Shown here piece after piece: positions 20,134 through 27,342 of a DNA stretch of 36,223 nt. How positions within the stretch are numbered: the stretch's first letter is position 1; each line of letters begins with the position of its first letter. The position numbers and the translations under genes are program-made. The notes below the pieces were generated by a model. It saw nothing but the letters and a program-made list of their open reading frames with translations. It ran no database searches and was not told the DNA's origin. This DNA comes from Mycobacterium colombiense (GTDB lineage Bacteria > Actinomycetota > Actinomycetes > Mycobacteriales > Mycobacteriaceae): positions 1 to 36,223 of the forward strand of contig NZ_LZSX01000028.1 of NCBI RefSeq assembly GCF_001665835.1, in the 5' to 3' direction.

Positions 20134-21399
20134 TCAGCGGTGTTGCGGTCGGCGGTTCATCGAGCGGGCCATCATGATCAGCGCGAATACCACGATGGTG
20201 CCGATCACCGCCACACCCACCCGGATCGGCATGGCGTCCGCCGAACCGATGATCCCGCCGGCTGCAGCGTCATTGGCCAGCGAATCCGCGGCGGCGTCGT
20301 GCTTGGCCGGCGCGAGGGACGGGTCGGGCGCGATCAGCGAGCCGACCTGCGTGCCCTGCGGCGTGGAGAAGCCGTAGTCCAGCAGGTGCGCGGCCTGTTC
20401 CCACGGCGCGATCGGCACCCGCGTGCCGTGCAGCAGCACCGCCACCAGCCGTCGCCCGTCGTGATTGGCCGCACCCACGAACGTCTGGCCCGCGTCGTCG
20501 GTGTAACCGGTCTTGCCGCCCAGGGCGCCGGGATACTTGTAGAGCAGCTGGTTGTCGTTCTCCAGCTCGTAGCCCGGGTGATCGCCGTGGCCGGGGAAGT
20601 CGAAGGTCCGCGTCGCGACGATGTCGGCGAACGTCGGGTTCTGCCACGCGTAGCGGTAGAACAGCCCGATGTCGTAGGCCGAGGTGCTCATGCCGGGCGC
20701 GTCCAGCCCCGACGGCGACGCCACCCGAGTGTCCTGGCCGCCCAGCTTGGCGGCCAGCACGTTGATCTTCTCCAGCGCCTGCTGCATGCCGCCCAGCTGC
20801 ATGGACAGCGCGTGGGCGGCGTCGTTGCCGGAGTGCATCAGCAGCCCGTGCAGCAGCTGGTTGACGGTGAAGACGCCGCCCTCCTCGACGCCGACTTTGG
20901 TGCCCTCGGCGGCGGCGTCGTCGGCGGTTCCGGGGACCGACTTGTTCAGGTTGAGCGCGTTCAGGGAGGCCATCGCGACCAGCACCTTGATGATGCTGGC
21001 CGGGCGGTGCCGCCCGTGCGGGTCCTTGGCCGCGATGACGGCGCCGCTGTCTAGGTCCGCCACCAGCCAGGCATCGGCGGAGACGTCGTTGGGCAGCGCC
21101 GGCGTATTCGGCGCGGCGACGATCCCGCAGCTGCCCAGCGCGTCACCGCCGACCGGTTTGGCGGGCACCGCCAGTGGGATCGGCGGGTCGCCGGCGGTGG
21201 GCGCCTCCGACGAATCCACGGCCTTCGGGGTGTTCACCTTGTACGGGCAGTCCGGGGGCGCGGCATTGGGTTCGGCGCCGGGTTCGGCCTTCGCGAGCGG
21301 CATCCCCAGCGGCAATGTCGCCGGTGCTGCCAACGTGACCGGGGCGGCCATCAGGAAAAGCGCCGCTGCCAGGCATGATACGGAACGTAACAGGGTCAT
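20134..21399 (-). CDS. dacB1: D-alanyl-D-alanine carboxypeptidase (class C-type low-mass PBP)
   Basis: DacB1 trims the terminal D-Ala of peptidoglycan stem pentapeptides outside the membrane. The 421-residue protein has an N-terminal signal (residues about 1-25), a Pro-rich linker, then the penicillin-binding fold: Ser135-x-x-Lys138 in PASIIKVL, Ser190-Gly-Asn192 in MHSGNDAA and Lys296-Thr-Gly298 in [10 protein letters not shown] single helix near the C-terminus ([17 protein letters not shown]) anchors it, followed by a basic cytosolic tail. Equivalent to Rv3330. ATG 21399 was chosen by match to the recalled N-terminus and by TACTGT nine bases upstream (21409-21414, minus); no ribosome binding site is seen. 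Confidence 0.95.
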   Translation of the reverse strand: MTLLRSVSCLAAALFLMAAPVTLAAPATLPLGMPLAKAEPGAEPNAAPPDCPYKVNTPKAVDSSEAPTAGDPPIPLAVPAKPVGGDALGSCGIVAAPNTPALPNDVSADAWLVADLDSGAVIAAKDPHGRHRPASIIKVLVAMASLNALNLNKSVPGTADDAAAEGTKVGVEEGGVFTVNQLLHGLLMHSGNDAAHALSMQLGGMQQALEKINVLAAKLGGQDTRVASPSGLDAPGMSTSAYDIGLFYRYAWQNPTFADIVATRTFDFPGHGDHPGYELENDNQLLYKYPGALGGKTGYTDDAGQTFVGAANHDGRRLVAVLLHGTRVPIAPWEQAAHLLDYGFSTPQGTQVGSLIAPDPSLAPAKHDAAADSLANDAAAGGIIGSADAMPIRVGVAVIGTIVVFALIMMARSMNRRPQHR

Positions 21400-21408
21400 C
21401 GTCTGTGC

Positions 21409-21414
21409 ACAGTA
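21409..21414 (-). promoter_or_regulatory. Candidate -10 element of the dacB1-sugI-nagA operon
   Basis: TACTGT on the minus strand fits TAnnnT and ends nine bases before the dacB1 ATG, allowing a leaderless or nearly leaderless transcript. There is no ribosome binding site upstream of that ATG. Confidence 0.35.
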
Positions 21415-21477
21415 AGCGATCGGCGGCCCGAATCCGGGGAGCCGCGCTGTGACTGGTGAGACGGAAGTTACTGAGCG

Positions 21478-21867
21478 GTGCCGCCGGGGCCGCGATACGC
21501 TGGGCCCGCGGTCAGCCCGAAAGCCACCCACCGCACCGGATTCAGGGGTTTTGTCATTTCACGCGATCGGTTTTGGTCCGCCTGGCGGCGCAACCGCGCC
21601 GCGGACGCCTCGCCCGGCGCCGGCCCGCGAGCACTGAACGATCTGCTCAAGCAGGTCGAGAAGGCAACGCAGGTGCGACGTTCCGGGCTCGACCAGGTGC
21701 TGGCGGAGCTGAAGCTACACCGTGATGTCGCCACCGACGCCGAGCTGCGGTCGGCGCTGGCCTGGCTGTGCAATGCCGTGACGCGATTCGGCCACAACCC
21801 GACCGCCACGCACGTCCGCGAGGTGATGATGGCGGCCGACGCCGTCCGACGGGCACCCGCCGGATAG
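21478..21867 (+). CDS. Small protein of unknown function
   Basis: I do not recognise this 129-residue frame. The last 80 residues look like a soluble helical domain ([20 protein letters not shown], then [27 protein letters not shown]), and the codon use there (G/C at third positions) is typical of real genes in this window. The first 45 residues are basic and low in structure. GTG 21478 has GGAAG ten bases upstream. It is divergent from dacB1 and ends six bases before the convergent propeller gene. A shorter form starting later cannot be excluded. Confidence 0.5.
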   Translation: MPPGPRYAGPAVSPKATHRTGFRGFVISRDRFWSAWRRNRAADASPGAGPRALNDLLKQVEKATQVRRSGLDQVLAELKLHRDVATDAELRSALAWLCNAVTRFGHNPTATHVREVMMAADAVRRAPAG

Positions 21868-21873
21868 CGAGGC

Positions 21874-22887
21874 TTACAGCGTGGTGGCGGCTAGGTCCAC
21901 GTGGGCCAGGGCCGGGAAGTTGATTGTGCCCATCCAGAGCTTGCCGGCCGCCTCGACCAGGCCGGTGACGGAGCCGAAGTCCCGATGCGCGGTGCGCAGG
22001 CCGGCGACGGCCGCACCGCTGTCCGGATCGAACGCGACCGCCCAGATCTCCGGCTTGATCTTCGGTTGCACCCGCTCGGGCAGCCGCCACACCACTTTGC
22101 GGATGATCGGTGCCCGCGGGAACAACGATTCCAGTGCCGGATTCGCCTCGGTGACCATCGCCGCCCAGATCCGGCCGTCGTCGCCGGTGGATATGTTGTC
22201 GGGCATGCCGGGCAGGTGCACCGCCAGGGGCGTCACCGATCCGGCCCTCGGCCCGATCAGCCAGTACTTCGACAGCCGGCGCGCCTGCGTCTCCGCGAAG
22301 ACCAGCGCCGACCCGTCGGCCGTGGCCGTCACCCCGTTGGCGAAGTACAACCCGTCCACCAGCGTGGTGACCATGCCGTCCGCGCCGAGGCGGTACAGGC
22401 CGCCGGTCGCGCGTGCCTCCAGGATCGGGGCGCCGAAGTGCTCGAAATGAAAGTCGCTCGTCGACTCGGTGAAATAGATTGTGCCGTCGGCTGTTTCGGT
22501 GACGTTGGAGCAGAACTTGAGCCGCCTGCCGCCGACCGATTCCACCAGCACGTCCAGCGTGCCGCCCTCCGGGTGCAGCGCGAGCAACCCGCGGTGGCTG
22601 TCGCAGATCAGCACCCGGCCGTCGCGGGCGACGTGCAGGCCGAGTGGCCGCCCGCCGGTGTCGGCAACAACTTTGGGGACGGTTGCCCCGCCGCCCTCGG
22701 GGGAGATCCGCACGATGCGGCCGTCCTCGAGGCCCGTCCACAACTGGCCGGCCGCGTCGACGACGACGTCCTCGGGCCCGTTGCCGGGCAGCGGGACGAC
22801 CGTGACGCCGGGCGCCGGCACGTCGGGCAGCTTCTCGACCGGCGGCGGCTGCCACCGCAGCGGGTGGATACGGGGTTTGCGGGCCAT
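21874..22887 (-). CDS. Strictosidine-synthase-like six-bladed beta-propeller protein
   Basis: A 337-residue protein of the SMP-30/strictosidine-synthase superfamily. Repeated blade motifs are visible (GPEDVVVDAAGQLWTGLEDG, RPLGLHVARDGRVLICD, SNVTETADGTIYFTE, FANGVTATADGSALVFAE, DNISTGDDGRIWAAM). The SDFHFEHF...LEARATGGLYRL segment is typical of strictosidine-synthase/APMAP relatives, which mostly act as lactonases or aryl esterases rather than Pictet-Spenglerases. No signal peptide is visible. Substrate unknown. It begins ten bases after the aminotransferase stop, so the two are an operon. Confidence 0.8.
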   Translation of the reverse strand: MARKPRIHPLRWQPPPVEKLPDVPAPGVTVVPLPGNGPEDVVVDAAGQLWTGLEDGRIVRISPEGGGATVPKVVADTGGRPLGLHVARDGRVLICDSHRGLLALHPEGGTLDVLVESVGGRRLKFCSNVTETADGTIYFTESTSDFHFEHFGAPILEARATGGLYRLGADGMVTTLVDGLYFANGVTATADGSALVFAETQARRLSKYWLIGPRAGSVTPLAVHLPGMPDNISTGDDGRIWAAMVTEANPALESLFPRAPIIRKVVWRLPERVQPKIKPEIWAVAFDPDSGAAVAGLRTAHRDFGSVTGLVEAAGKLWMGTINFPALAHVDLAATTL

Positions 22888-22897
22888 GCCCAGGACT

Positions 22898-24229
22898 TTA
22901 GAGCCGCGCCTGGGCCTGCGTCAGCACCTCGCGCAGGATGGCCTCGATGGTGTCGAATTCGGACTGGCCGCTGATCAGTGGCGGCGCCAGCTGGATGACG
23001 GAATCGCCGCGGTCGTCGGTGCGGCAGTACAACCCGGCTTCGAACAGCGCGGCGCCGACCCGGGCGAGCAGCGGGCCGCGTTCTTCGTCGGTGAAGGTCT
23101 GCTTGGTCGCCTTGTCCTTGACCAGTTCGACGCCGTAGAAGAAACCCTCGCCGCGCACGTCGCCGACGATGGGTAGGTCGTAGAGCTTGTCCAGGGTGGC
23201 GCGGAAGGCGGGCGCGTGGGCCCGGACGTGATCGTTGAGGCCCTCACGCTCGAAGATGTCGAGGTTGGCCAGCCCCACCGCCGCCGAAACCGGGTGGCCG
23301 CCAAAGGTATACCCGTGCGGGAACATGGTGGCGCCATCGTTGAACGGTTCGAACAACCTCTCGCTGGCGATCATGGCGCCGATCGGTGAGTAGCCCGACG
23401 TCATTCCCTTGGCGCAGGTGATCATGTCGGGCACGTAGCCGAAGTCGTCGCAGGCGAACATCGACCCGATCCGGCCGAACGCGCAGATCACCTCGTCGGA
23501 GACCAGCAGCACGTCGTATTCGTCGCAGATCTGGCGCACCCGTTCGAAATAGCCTGGGGGAGGCGGGATGCTGCCGCCCGCGTTCTGCACCGGCTCCAGG
23601 AACACCGCGGCCACGGTGTCTGGGCCCTCGAACTCGATGGCCTCGGCGATCCGGTCGGCGGCCCACTGCCCGAAGGCCTTCGGGTCGGTCGTGAACGGTT
23701 CCGGCGCGCGATACAAATTCGTGTTGGGCACCCGGAAGCCGCCGGGCGTCACCGGCTCGAACGGTGCCTTGTATTTCGGCAGGCCAGTGATCGCCAGTGC
23801 GCCCTGGGTAGTGCCGTGGTAGGCGATCGCGCGCGAAATCACCTTGTGCTTACCGGGTTTGCCGGTGAGCTTGAAGTATTGCTTGGCCAGTTTCCACGCG
23901 GTCTCGACGGCCTCGGTGCCGCCGGTGGTGAAGAAGACCCGGTTCAGGTCGCCGGGGGCGTAGCCGGCGAGCCGTTCGGCGAGCTCGATCGCGGGCGGAG
24001 TGGCGTACCCCCACAACGGAAAGAACGCCAGCGTGCCGGCCTGCCGGGCGGCGACCTCGGCGAGTTCGGTGCGGCCGTGGCCGACCTGCACGGTGAACAG
24101 CCCGGACAGGCCGTCGAGGTAGCTCTTGCCGCGGTCGTCGAAGATGGTGACACCCTGGCCGCGGGTGATGATTGGCGGCGTGATTCCCGGACCGTGCCGG
24201 GCGAAGTGCAGCCAGAGGTTGTCAGTCAT
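22898..24229 (-). CDS. Class III PLP-dependent aminotransferase
   Basis: A 443-residue omega-type transaminase, equivalent to Rv3329. Motifs include FTTGGTEAVETAWKLAKQY (phosphate-binding turn), AYHGTTQGAL, LLVSDEVICAFGR (the Asp that contacts the pyridine nitrogen) and Lys in ITCAKGMTSGY as the Schiff-base lysine. Substrate not defined; related enzymes use diamines, beta-alanine or other omega-amino donors with pyruvate. The longer frame to 24370 overlaps sigJ and lacks family residues, so ATG 24229 (MTDNLWLHF) was used. The gene is divergent from sigJ across 88 bp and is followed by the propeller gene. Confidence 0.9.
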   Translation of the reverse strand: MTDNLWLHFARHGPGITPPIITRGQGVTIFDDRGKSYLDGLSGLFTVQVGHGRTELAEVAARQAGTLAFFPLWGYATPPAIELAERLAGYAPGDLNRVFFTTGGTEAVETAWKLAKQYFKLTGKPGKHKVISRAIAYHGTTQGALAITGLPKYKAPFEPVTPGGFRVPNTNLYRAPEPFTTDPKAFGQWAADRIAEAIEFEGPDTVAAVFLEPVQNAGGSIPPPPGYFERVRQICDEYDVLLVSDEVICAFGRIGSMFACDDFGYVPDMITCAKGMTSGYSPIGAMIASERLFEPFNDGATMFPHGYTFGGHPVSAAVGLANLDIFEREGLNDHVRAHAPAFRATLDKLYDLPIVGDVRGEGFFYGVELVKDKATKQTFTDEERGPLLARVGAALFEAGLYCRTDDRGDSVIQLAPPLISGQSEFDTIEAILREVLTQAQARL

Positions 24230-24263
24230 CTTGCCGCTGAGCGTAGCGCTCGGTTCGATGGCC

Positions 24264-24300
24264 CGGCTCTTCCTCGCGCCGTTCGGCGCTCGGCGTCGCC
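24264..24300 (+). repeat. Dispersed hairpin repeat, family 2, copy A
   Basis: Reads CGGCTC-TTCCTC, stem-loop GCGCCG-TT-CGGCGC, then TCGGCGTCGCC. Same flanks as 15024-15063 on the other strand but with different, still complementary, arms. It fills the sigJ upstream region and ends four bases before the candidate sigJ -10. Confidence 0.55.
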
Positions 24301-24304
24301 GCGC

Positions 24305-24310
24305 TAGGCT
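24305..24310 (+). promoter_or_regulatory. Candidate -10 element of sigJ
   Basis: TAGGCT fits TAnnnT and ends seven bases before the sigJ ATG at 24318, so sigJ may be leaderless. The same hexamer precedes the oxidoreductase start at 1671. No ECF41-type promoter was found here, so self-activation is not indicated. Confidence 0.4.
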
Positions 24311-24317
24311 CGTCGAC

Positions 24318-25232
24318 ATGACCTCAGCGCAGCAGGTCAGCGAGTTCGAGTCGCTACGGCCCCATCTCATGTCGGTCGCCTACCGGCTGACCGGCACGGT
24401 GGCCGACGCCGAGGACATCGTGCAGGACGCCTGGCTGCGCTGGCACCGGCAGGACCCCGACAAGGGATCAGAGATCACCGACCTGCGGGCCTGGCTGACC
24501 ACGGTGGTGAGCAGGCTGGGCCTGGACAGGTTGCGTTCGGCCGCGCATCGTCGCGAGACCTACACCGGCAACTGGCTGCCCGAGCCGGTGGTCACCGGGT
24601 TCGACGCGGCCGATCCGCTCTCCGCGGTGGTGGCCGGCGAGGACGCGCGGTTCGCGGCGATGGTGGTGCTGGAGCGGCTGTCACCCGATCAGCGCGTCGC
24701 CTTCGTGCTGCACGACGGGTTCGCCGTGCCGTTCGCGGAGGTGGCCCAGGTGCTGGGGACCAACGAGGCCGCAGCCCGCCAGCTGGCGTCGCGGGCCCGC
24801 AAGGCCGTCTCGGCCGAGGCGCCACCAAAGCCCGATCCGGCGCACAGCGAGGTGGTAGGAAAGTTGCTGGCCGCCATGGCATCCGGCGATCTGGAGGCCG
24901 TGGTCTCGCTGCTGCATCCCGACGTGATCCTGACCGGTGACGCGAATGGCAAGGCGCCCACCGCCATCAACGTCATCCACGGCGCGGACAAGGTGGCCCG
25001 GTTCTTCTTCGGCCTGGCCCAGCGCTACGGCCCGGCGATGTTCACCTCGTATCAGCTCGGGCTGGTCAACGGCGAGCTGGGCGGCTACACGCCCGGCTGC
25101 CCCGCCGGCGATGGGTACCGCGAGATGATGCCGCGGATCATGGCCGCGACGGTGCGCGACGGAAAGGTCTGCGCCCTTTGGGATGTGGCCAACCCCGATA
25201 AATTCACCGGCTCCCCGCTGCGGGCTCGTTGA
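24318..25232 (+). CDS. sigJ: ECF41-type RNA polymerase sigma factor with C-terminal SnoaL-like domain
   Basis: A 304-residue ECF sigma factor, equivalent to Rv3328c. Region 2 (residues about 10-75: AYRLTGTVADAEDIVQDAWL) binds the -10, region 4 (about 105-155: LSPDQRVAFVLHDGF...VLGTNEAAARQLASRARKAV) binds the -35. The linker carries WLPEP (86-90) and the C-terminus NPDKF (292-296), both hallmarks of the ECF41 group, in which a fused SnoaL/NTF2-like domain controls activity instead of an anti-sigma factor. The DGGGK motif of the group appears degenerate (DANGKA). The longer frame to 24126 overlaps the aminotransferase; ATG 24318 matches the family start. A carboxymuconolactone-decarboxylase gene, the typical ECF41 partner, is convergent and overlaps it by 29 bp. 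Confidence 0.93.
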   Translation: MTSAQQVSEFESLRPHLMSVAYRLTGTVADAEDIVQDAWLRWHRQDPDKGSEITDLRAWLTTVVSRLGLDRLRSAAHRRETYTGNWLPEPVVTGFDAADPLSAVVAGEDARFAAMVVLERLSPDQRVAFVLHDGFAVPFAEVAQVLGTNEAAARQLASRARKAVSAEAPPKPDPAHSEVVGKLLAAMASGDLEAVVSLLHPDVILTGDANGKAPTAINVIHGADKVARFFFGLAQRYGPAMFTSYQLGLVNGELGGYTPGCPAGDGYREMMPRIMAATVRDGKVCALWDVANPDKFTGSPLRAR

Positions 25233-25866
25233 GCTCGGTAGCTGATGGCGACGACCCGCTGCGCCCGGCTACGCCGCGCTTGCGATCGTCGCTAGCCCAG
25301 GGAACCCGGCAGGCGTCACCGGAATTGAAGCCCTGCTCGGTGATGCCCAGCGCGGAATTCACCCGCGCCCGCATGTTCTCCAACCCGATCTGGTAGGTCA
25401 GCTCGAACACACCGGCGTCGCCGAAGCGGGCCCGCAGATCGTCGACCTGCTCGTCGGTGACGGTGTGCGGATCGGTGGTCATCGCGGCGGCATAGGCGAT
25501 GGCCGCGCGCTCGTCATCGGTGAATGCCGTTGAGGTGGCATAGTTGTCGATGTCCTTGAGGCGCTGCATGTCCAGGCCGTCCAGGCGCTGCAGCATCGAT
25601 CCGAAGTCGACGCACCACGAGCAGCCGATCTGGCGGGCGGTCCACAACACTGCCAGCTCACGCACGCTGGTCGGCAGCGTTTTCGACGCCCGGTCGACCA
25701 TCGTCTCGTGCATGGCGCTGGCGATCATCAGCTTGCGATGATGCGCGGCCACGGCGAATGGCTCGGGAACTTGGCCGTAGCGTCGCTTGGCGATGCGGTA
25801 CATCACCCGGGTCAGCAATCCGGTGCGCTTGGGGGGCAGGGGCGTGATGCGGGTTTTCTGTGTCAT
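25204..25866 (-). CDS. Carboxymuconolactone decarboxylase / AhpD-like protein, ECF41 partner
   Basis: A 220-residue protein of the CMD/AhpD family. The RQIGCSWCVDFGS segment holds the redox Cys-x-x-Cys of AhpD-like alkylhydroperoxidases, preceded by the VRELAVLWTA helix. Such genes are the usual regulon of ECF41 sigma factors. ATG 25866 was chosen over 25905 since a strong ECF41-like promoter (25875-25901) ends eight bases before it, suggesting a leaderless transcript. The last 29 or so residues (from about PWAS onward) are encoded by a dispersed repeat and by antisense of the sigJ end, so the native C-terminus was probably shorter. Confidence 0.85.
   Translation of the reverse strand: MTQKTRITPLPPKRTGLLTRVMYRIAKRRYGQVPEPFAVAAHHRKLMIASAMHETMVDRASKTLPTSVRELAVLWTARQIGCSWCVDFGSMLQRLDGLDMQRLKDIDNYATSTAFTDDERAAIAYAAAMTTDPHTVTDEQVDDLRARFGDAGVFELTYQIGLENMRARVNSALGITEQGFNSGDACRVPWASDDRKRGVAGRSGSSPSATELNEPAAGSR
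25245..25294 (-). repeat. Dispersed hairpin repeat, family 1, copy 2
   Basis: The minus strand has GCGACGATCGCAAGCGCGGC, then GTAGCCGGGCGCAGCGGGTC and GTCGCC, nearly the same as 1684-1728, with the ends forming an inverted repeat. It lies just after the sigJ stop and inside the 3' end of the CMD reading frame. Confidence 0.6.
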
Positions 25867-25874
25867 ACCGATCA

Positions 25875-25901
25875 GACGATGCAGGCCCGCGACGTGTGAC
25901 G
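25875..25901 (-). promoter_or_regulatory. ECF41-type (SigJ) promoter of the CMD gene
   Basis: On minus, CGTCACA (25901-25895), a 16-nt spacer, and CGTC (25878-25875). The ECF41 consensus I recall is TGTCACA, about 16-17 nt, CGTC; only the first base differs. The start of transcription would fall on or next to the ATG at 25866. Confidence 0.7.
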
Positions 25902-26019
25902 GCACGGTCGATCGGATCGCCTTAGCAGGTGTTTCCCGTCAGAAGGTCCGGGTACCCGCCCCTCACCCTCGCCGCGCCAACCGGTGCGGCAGGGCAACGA
26001 GAGGGTGAGGAGACAGATT

Positions 26020-26493
26020 ATGACCTCTCAAAAAGATCAACAACCGGACGATGCGAGGCTCGAGCACTTCGACGACCCTGAGTTGGGTAGCGGTGCGCGC
26101 GACACCGGCTCGGATACTCCCGAACATGGCCGGGCGGACCGTCCGGTCGGAACCGTAGACGAAGACGCGAATCCGCCGATGAGCGACCCGACCGCGTCGG
26201 ACACCTACGGCGGCACCGGCGAAGTGCCCCCGCAAGACACGGGGAGTGCAATCCCGCCATACGAGGGACGCCAAGAAAGTGCCGCGACCGACGCCCAAGG
26301 CGCCGGAGGTGCGACGGGCCCGGCGACCGATCCCGATTTCAAGTCCGCCAGCCCGGCGAGCACCCCTGGCGGTGCGAGTCAGTCTCCGGCAGACGAGCAA
26401 CCGGCTTCGGAAATGCCGGAATCCGACCGCGACGACGACCGCGTCGGGCCGGGGCACGTGGCGGGTACTCGTCGGGGCGAGTCAGCGCCCTGA
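26020..26493 (+). CDS. Acidic, probably disordered protein of unknown function
   Basis: I do not recognise this 157-residue protein. It is rich in Asp, Glu, Pro, Gly, Ser, Thr and Ala, has no cysteine and only a few hydrophobic residues, so it is predicted to be unstructured along its length; there is no signal peptide or membrane helix. ATG 26020 has a strong ribosome binding site (GGTGAGGAGA, 26004-26013), which favours it over 25984 and supports a translated gene. It is divergent from the CMD gene and convergent with sdhB (24 bp). Such proteins in mycobacteria are sometimes stress-related or desiccation-type, but nothing here shows that. Confidence 0.65.
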   Translation: MTSQKDQQPDDARLEHFDDPELGSGARDTGSDTPEHGRADRPVGTVDEDANPPMSDPTASDTYGGTGEVPPQDTGSAIPPYEGRQESAATDAQGAGGATGPATDPDFKSASPASTPGGASQSPADEQPASEMPESDRDDDRVGPGHVAGTRRGESAP

Positions 26494-26517
26494 TCCGACA
26501 CGCCGCCGCTGGAGTGC

Positions 26518-27342
26518 CTAGCGCGAGAACATGATCGCGCGCTTGACCTCTTGGATCGCCTTGGTGATCTCGATGCCGCGGGGACAGGCCTCGGTGCAGT
26601 TGAACGTGGTGCGGCAGCGCCACACGCCGTCGACCTCGTTGAGGATGTCCAGGCGCTCGGCGGCGGCCTCGTCGCGGCTGTCGAAGATGAACCGGTGCGC
26701 GTTCACGATCGCCGCCGGGCCGTAGTAACTGCCCTCGTGCCAGAAGATCGGGCAACTGGTGGTGCACGCCGCGCACAGGATGCACTTGGTGGTGTCGTCG
26801 TAGCGGGCGCGGTCGGTCGGGCTCTGAATGCGTTCGCGGGTGGGCGGGTTGCCGGTGGTGATCAGGTACGGCTTCACCGCCCGGTAGGCGTCGAAGAACG
26901 GCTCCATGTCGACCACCAGGTCCTTCTCCACCGGCAGTCCGCGGATCGGTTCGACCGTGATGGTCAGTGTTTTTTCGCGCTTACCCGGCTTACTCTTGGG
27001 CAGCAGGTCGCGCATCAGCACCTTGCACGCCAGCCGGTTGACACCGTTGATGCGCATGGCGTCCGACCCGCACACCCCGTGCGCGCAGGAGCGCCGGAAG
27101 GTCAGCGTCCCGTCCAGGTAGCTCTTGATGTAGATCAGCAGGTTGAGCATCCGGTCGCTGGGCAGGCACGGTACCCGAAAGCTTTGCCAGCCACCGGTTT
27201 CCGCGAAGGCGTCGGGCTGGTCGGGGTTGAACCGGGCGATCTTGACGGTCACCATCACCGCGCCGTCGGGAATCGCCGGCAGGGGCGGCTCCAGGCTGGT
27301 CTCGACCTCGGCTGCCTCTTCGGTTCCGGCGCTCTCGGCCAT
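26518..27342 (-). CDS. sdhB: Succinate dehydrogenase iron-sulfur subunit
   Basis: SdhB (274 residues) carries electrons from the flavin of SdhA to the quinone site of SdhCD. The 2Fe-2S ligands are Cys86, Cys91, Asp94 and Cys106 (CAHGVCGSD pattern, with Asp as in E. coli). CILCAACTTSCP gives the 4Fe-4S cluster and CRTTFNCTEACPRG the 3Fe-4S cluster. Equivalent to Rv3319, part of the Sdh2 operon. Its ATG overlaps the sdhA stop by one base (TGATG), so translation is coupled. It is last in the operon. Confidence 0.96.
   Translation of the reverse strand: MAESAGTEEAAEVETSLEPPLPAIPDGAVMVTVKIARFNPDQPDAFAETGGWQSFRVPCLPSDRMLNLLIYIKSYLDGTLTFRRSCAHGVCGSDAMRINGVNRLACKVLMRDLLPKSKPGKREKTLTITVEPIRGLPVEKDLVVDMEPFFDAYRAVKPYLITTGNPPTRERIQSPTDRARYDDTTKCILCAACTTSCPIFWHEGSYYGPAAIVNAHRFIFDSRDEAAAERLDILNEVDGVWRCRTTFNCTEACPRGIEITKAIQEVKRAIMFSR

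Noticed and set aside
26494..26517. Terminator between the acidic protein and sdhB
   Set aside because: Only 24 bp with no stem and no T-tract.
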